In this document: positions 55,101-61,100 of the stretch, in pieces
Layout of the letters: each line of letters opens with the position of its first letter
Position numbering within the stretch: position 1 is the stretch's first letter
Source: Epiperipatus broadwayi
Lineage: Eukaryota; Onychophora; Udeonychophora; Euonychophora; Peripatidae
DNA: 64,000 nucleotides
Direction of reading: 5' to 3'
Assembly: GCA_028023455.1 (NCBI GenBank)
Contig: JAQFVV010006305.1
Span: 425,001-489,000 of the forward strand
The notes under the pieces: generated by a model
What the model was told of the DNA's origin: nothing
Database searches by the model: none
What the model saw: only the letters and a program-made list of their open reading frames with translations
Translations under genes and position numbers: made by a program

Positions 55101-58100
55101 TTGAGTGATTAATAATTACATTATTTAAGTACATGAACTCATATAACTAAAGGAATAGCAAAATTTAATGAAAATACTTTGTATTTTTTTTTTCCATCTT
55201 GAATAAAGACTTGCATTTTGTTGCTAACATTTTTTTTTCTTCATTCTGTTATAATTATTAAATTTATGCATACAAATGGACGAATTGCTCTTGTATTAAA
55301 AAAAGCACTTTGAAATTATGGTCATTCTCCATAAATTATAAGTAAATGCAAAGGGAAAAGTATATATATAAGTAAAATTGGAAAAGAATAAAAATCCTTA
55401 TGCTGCTCTTCCACAAAATAATAATCAGAAAATAATAAATTCTTTACAACAGTTTTATAATCAATAATAATTTTATACATTAAAAGCTAATTGCTACAAA
55501 AAGTATTAAATATTTAAATTACATCAAAGATCAAAAAAAAAGACAAATATATGAAACATACTATATTAAAAATAATTTGAATAATTGTATGAATATTTAC
55601 AAGACTTCTATAAATTTGGTTAACAATTCGTTGATTAAAAATGAATGGAAAATTATATAAGATGATATATATATATAATTGTATAAAAAAATGCATGTAA
55701 TATTTATTTAATGTATTGTTATGATATAATTACTAAATTTATATATGAGGGTTTTGATTTATTTTAATGATTTATATTGTTATTATTTGTTTTAATTTCA
55801 TTATTGGGCACTGGATGGTTTTATGTCTGAAATAATTCGTCAACATTAAATATATTAATAACATTTGAAAAGGGTACCAAAGTAGGTGCTGAAAACGGCT
55901 TTTAATGTATAAAATTATTGTTGATTATATAGCTATTGTAAAGAATTTATTATTATTTTCTGATTATTATATAAGTAAAATTAGCACTTCCAATAGTCCA
56001 TTGAAAACAAGAATCTCTTAAAACAACTCGAATTAGATGGAGAGAATGGCATACCAAGTTTGTTAATTTTCTGATGATGAGTTTTTAACATTTTTCTTAT
56101 TTTATCTTTTAGCTAAGAATAACTAGATACCCATTTACTGATCAACAATTCAACAAATAGTTGGTTTGATTATGATATGACTATCTGAAAGAAATCCTGA
56201 TTGTAACATGAAAAAATGTCCCAGTTTCTGCCTATGTGGATTTGAATGCCATGATGCCTTCAATAAATTTTCCTAGCTAATTTTTGGACAATACTGGTCT
56301 TCGTTAATGTAAAGCATTAAATATGCACACACTCGTCAAGCATACCCTTTTTCATTTTTTATACCATTCAGACTAATAACCTGACATTCATATATTCTTA
56401 AGATTTTGGATTCGAGTCACCGTGCATAAATAACTATATGGACTCAATACTAGCTAGTTACTATTTTAATAACTTCAGTTATATACTAACTGTAGGATAG
56501 TATATACCAAACAAAGCATCTGTATTAGGAGCAAATAATTCATTCTATTCAATCTATTTCAGAAATATCTTGTAAAATTGAATGTCAGATATAATGAGTT
56601 CAAAACTGTATAGTGTTTTTAAAGTTATTAACTTGAATAGTATAAAATAATTGAAGATAGCTGCTGGATTTGCTTTAACAAATGCAATGCTTCTCACTTA
56701 TAAAAGATAATACATTAAAATTACTCTGGCAATTTGATTGGTACTGTCATTTAGAGTCCATTGATTTCTTAAAGTTATAATAGATGGATATCAAGCAAAA
56801 TAGAGAAAATTATAATGCATTTTTAAAGCAAACTGAAAAAATCACATGTATTTTGTTTAATATATAATAATAACAATTTACTATAACCATCAACGAGCAA
56901 TACAAATTAAATAAGTACAAATTATCGGAAGTCTCACTTAAATTATTTATTAAACCATTAAGCATCACATGATCACCATCTCTTATACTAGCACATAATT
57001 GTTTATAAACAAGGCAAAACTCTCCATATAGTAGTGCCACCCTGTACCAACAGAGTAATCAATGAATGCCAGAAGGCTTGTGCATAAAATCCCTATCTAA
57101 TGTCTACTCATCTAATATCCCCAGACTAGTTTCTGGCTTGTGGCCTTCGTCAGTGAGATCCTAAAATCTAGGTGCAGTGCTATCAGATCCAAAACTCTTC
57201 ACTGACGAAGGCCACAAACCAGAAACTAGTCTGGGGATATTGGATGAGTAGGCATTAGATAGGGATTTTATGCACAAGCCTTCTGGGATTCATTGATTAC
57301 TCTGGTTGGCACAGGGTGGCACTACTATATGTAGAGTTTTGCCTTGTTTATAAATTATTTATACTGTTTCAATTGTAAATTTGCAACTGTAATTGTACAC
57401 AATTCTAAATTTTTAATTTATTTATAAATCTTATATTATTACCATTAACAAATTTAGTTTGTGTTAAAATAATTGCCAACTGTCAAATATGTATTTACAT
57501 AATTTTCCATCTAATATTTTTAGTTAATTAATGAAATTTTTATCATTAAATTAGCTATAGGGATTTTGCATTATATATTATTTAAACTTTTTTTACTTTT
57601 TTTTTTTTTGAACTGCCAAACATTTGAGTAGCATGACTGGATATCAGGTTTATTAATGATGATTTAACGAACAAGAAATGTGATGAATCTATAAAGTATT
57701 GTTTCTTAAGACTTATCCTAATTGGAAGCTTATTATCTTCAGAGTAGGAATAAAATTGAAATTTACATTTAGAAAATAGAGTTTGTTTTCTCTCTAAAAT
57801 GTGAGTCATGATAATGTAAATTTAGAAAAAGTAGATTATTGTCATTTGGTGATTAAATTACTGTCTGTTTCTTATTGAGCATTATATTAATTGATTTAAA
57901 CATTTCAGTGGTAATTTTCCACATCTAGTGACAATGATGTAACATAAGTTTTCAAAAAAAAAGGCATTTTTTATAAGCTGTATGATAGCAACATTTCTAA
58001 GTTAATTAAAACATTTTGTAACTTTTTTCCAATTCATAATTATTTTGGACTTTTATGCAGTCAGTGTTAAATATTATATGTTGCTTGTCTTATGAAATAT

Positions 58101-61100
58101 TGAGTTTAATTGCTTATCTATCTGATGAGATAATAAACAGTTTTAGCAACTCTAATTGGTTTTTGAAATATGACTTATCAAATTTGGGTAGCGAATATAT
58201 GATGTGACATGATAAGTTCATTTTTTTTCAAAACATTTTATCCTTTTTTGTCATTAATTGTTTTTATTTTTTTGTTTGCTCATGTCTTCATATTCACCAT
58301 ACATGATGTCTTTGTCAAGATGTGAGCTTTATTTGCATTGTTAAAATCTGTCTCTTATCATTAATTGCTTTTGTTGTGAATTAATATTGCTTTTATTTAT
58401 TTATTTTTGGGGTTTGCTAGAGTATTTGTTATTGTTTATATTTTTTTATGGTTTTCTCTAAGTTTTTCATTTATATTTAACTTTTAATGATATTCAACTT
58501 TCTTTGCTATTTTGGAATTGCTGCTATGATTTTTATATACATCTCCAATAATAATAATATTATAATATTTTGTTTTAATTAACTTTTTCATGATTTTACT
58601 TTTCATTAGCTTGAGTCTTGAACTTTATTTATGCAATAGCCAAGTTCTACAATTAGAACAGTTCATGGCTTCTATAGCTTTATTTTTGAATATTTATACA
58701 TTGAAAGTATTTCTGTTAGATTTTTTTCTATAGAACTAGATCGTAAGTAAACAGCTTTTTTAAAGTTGATTAAATTATTTTAATAATTGTTTCTAACATT
58801 TATTTCAAAATTGTATTTTAACAAAAAGAAATTAGTTTCTTTAATATTGTTTTTCATTTATTCTAAGCCTGGCTGAAATGTTCTGTGATTGTACTAAGGA
58901 CTTTATAAAAGTACTGTCTTTATAGAATATTTTGAAATACATTTGGTAAAATATCTACATGCCAGAATTTTATTTTAATAGATAACTAACTATATTAATT
59001 TATTGTTAGTGAGTAATTTTCATATATATTTTATATTTCTAATGTTTTATTTATATTTATTCTGCAAAGCTGCTACAGTATCATCTTAGTAATCTAATGA
59101 ATTTTTATAATAATACACATTTTATTATTTTAAATTAATGAAGTATATTTTAGAAATAAAATCTATGTGTATATTTTTTTCTGTTTTTAGTTGCTTAATT
59201 GTCAAGAAGAATTGAAAAAATACCAAGAAATTCTGCAAGAAAGAAATGATGCCTTTGAAATTATAGAAAATGATAAAAAAATTATTGATGAAGAAGTTAA
59301 AAAGTTAAAAGAAGATTTTGATATTTTAACTAAAGATAGGTAAAATTAATTATATTCCAATACGTTTTCTAATCATTTCATTTGTGTGTGTATGTGTACT
59401 TGTGATTCTCTTATGAGGTATTCCTTATAGCAGTAAAAAGTATTTCATCTTTGACCTGAATTATGTTGAAGTAGTTTGCATTATCTTTATTTTCAGGAAT
59501 GACAATATACTTACTGTGAAAAGTTAAGTCCAATCTAAAGTAATCTTTCAGCAAACTTTTTGCTTATATTTGAAAAAAACTTCAAATTCTTTTACTCAAA
59601 TAATTAAAATCATCAAAATTTGAATTTTAAAATAGTGGCTAAGAAACTTGCTAAAGAGTTAAATCAAGCTTCTATTCATATATATACTGTATGGAGAGTT
59701 TGCCTCTGTGAAATACTGAAGTATATAACATGTACTTCAGATGTTGCATAGGAATCTAATAGTGAACTGGACTAATTACTCTTACTAAACAACAAAAGGA
59801 AAAATTTTAGCAAAATTGTAAACAAGACCTCAAAATCATATTTTAAACAAAAGAGCATTAGTATTTATAACTTTTTGCAAATTATAAATATGTTGATGAT
59901 TGACTCTTATTCTTCAAATCTCCCCCATTTTTTCTTTAATTTCTAACATAAAAAATAACCAAGATATCTTCATAATTGTATCAGTTGCAGAGGTTAAATG
60001 TTGATTACTTTTGGGATAACAATTTAAATAAATGAAGCAAAAAAAAGGAGGAGAAAGGATTTCTTTTAATTTACAAATTTAAATTTGTTTGTATTGTCTC
60101 TAAATTTAATGTTCAAAGGGCATTTATTCAAAGTTTGAATAATTGAAATTGGATTTTTTTCAAAAAAAATAAATTCAAATTTTTGTTAAAATATCAAGTT
60201 TATAAAAAGGATTCTGTATTGTAATAAAAAAAATTTTTTTAAACCACTAAACATCACATGATCACCACCTCTTATGCTAGCACATAACTGTTATTAAACA
60301 GGCAAAACTCTCCATACAATAGTCCACCCTGAGCCAACCAGAGTAATCAATGGATGCCAGAAGTCTTGTGCATAAAATCCCCATCTAGTGCCTACTCATC
60401 CAATATCTGGCTTGTGACCTTCATCAGTGAGGAGCCTTGAATCTGAGAGCACTGCACCTAGATCTTACGATCTAATACAACCCTCCAGCAGCCATCTTTT
60501 ATCTCTACTTAATTACAAAACTATGAGAATGAAATTGAAAACACAATATTTTCAATCTAAGATCAATAGTTTATACAGTCATATAGGTCTGAACTCAGTT
60601 CAGCACCATACATTTTGGTGTATTTGGCTCTTTAACAACCATAGCCACCACTATCCTACTAGGCAAGATTGGTGTTAAACTACTAAACATCACATGATCA
60701 CCATCTCTTATGCTAGCACTTAACTGTTATTAAACTGACAAAACTCTCCATACAGTAGTGCCAACCAGAGTAATAAATGGATGCCAGAAGGCTTGTGCAT
60801 AAAATCCACTCTGTGCCAACCAGAGTAATCAATGGATGCCTGCATAAAATCCCCATCTAGTGCCTACTCATCCAATATTCCCAGACTAGGTTTTAGCTTG
60901 TGGCCTTCGTCAATGAGGAGCGTTGAATCTAAGAGCACTCCACCTAGATCTTAGGATCTAATGCAACCTTCCAGCAGCCACCTTTTATCTCTACTTAACT
61001 ACAAAACTATGAGAATGAAATTGAAAACACAATAATATTTTCAATCTAAGCTCAATAGCTTTTACATTCATATGGGTCTGAACTCAGTTCAGCACCCATA

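Larger units (their letters stand above)
56951..57350. mobile_element. Palindromic hammerhead retroelement, 12-bp target duplication
   Basis: A minus-oriented unit (56951 to about 57158) meets a plus-oriented unit (about 57158-57350), so the 400-bp element is a large inverted repeat with a ribozyme in each arm. TAAATTATTTAT borders it at 56939-56950 and 57351-57362. It lies in intron 7 of GOLGA1. Confidence 0.85.
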
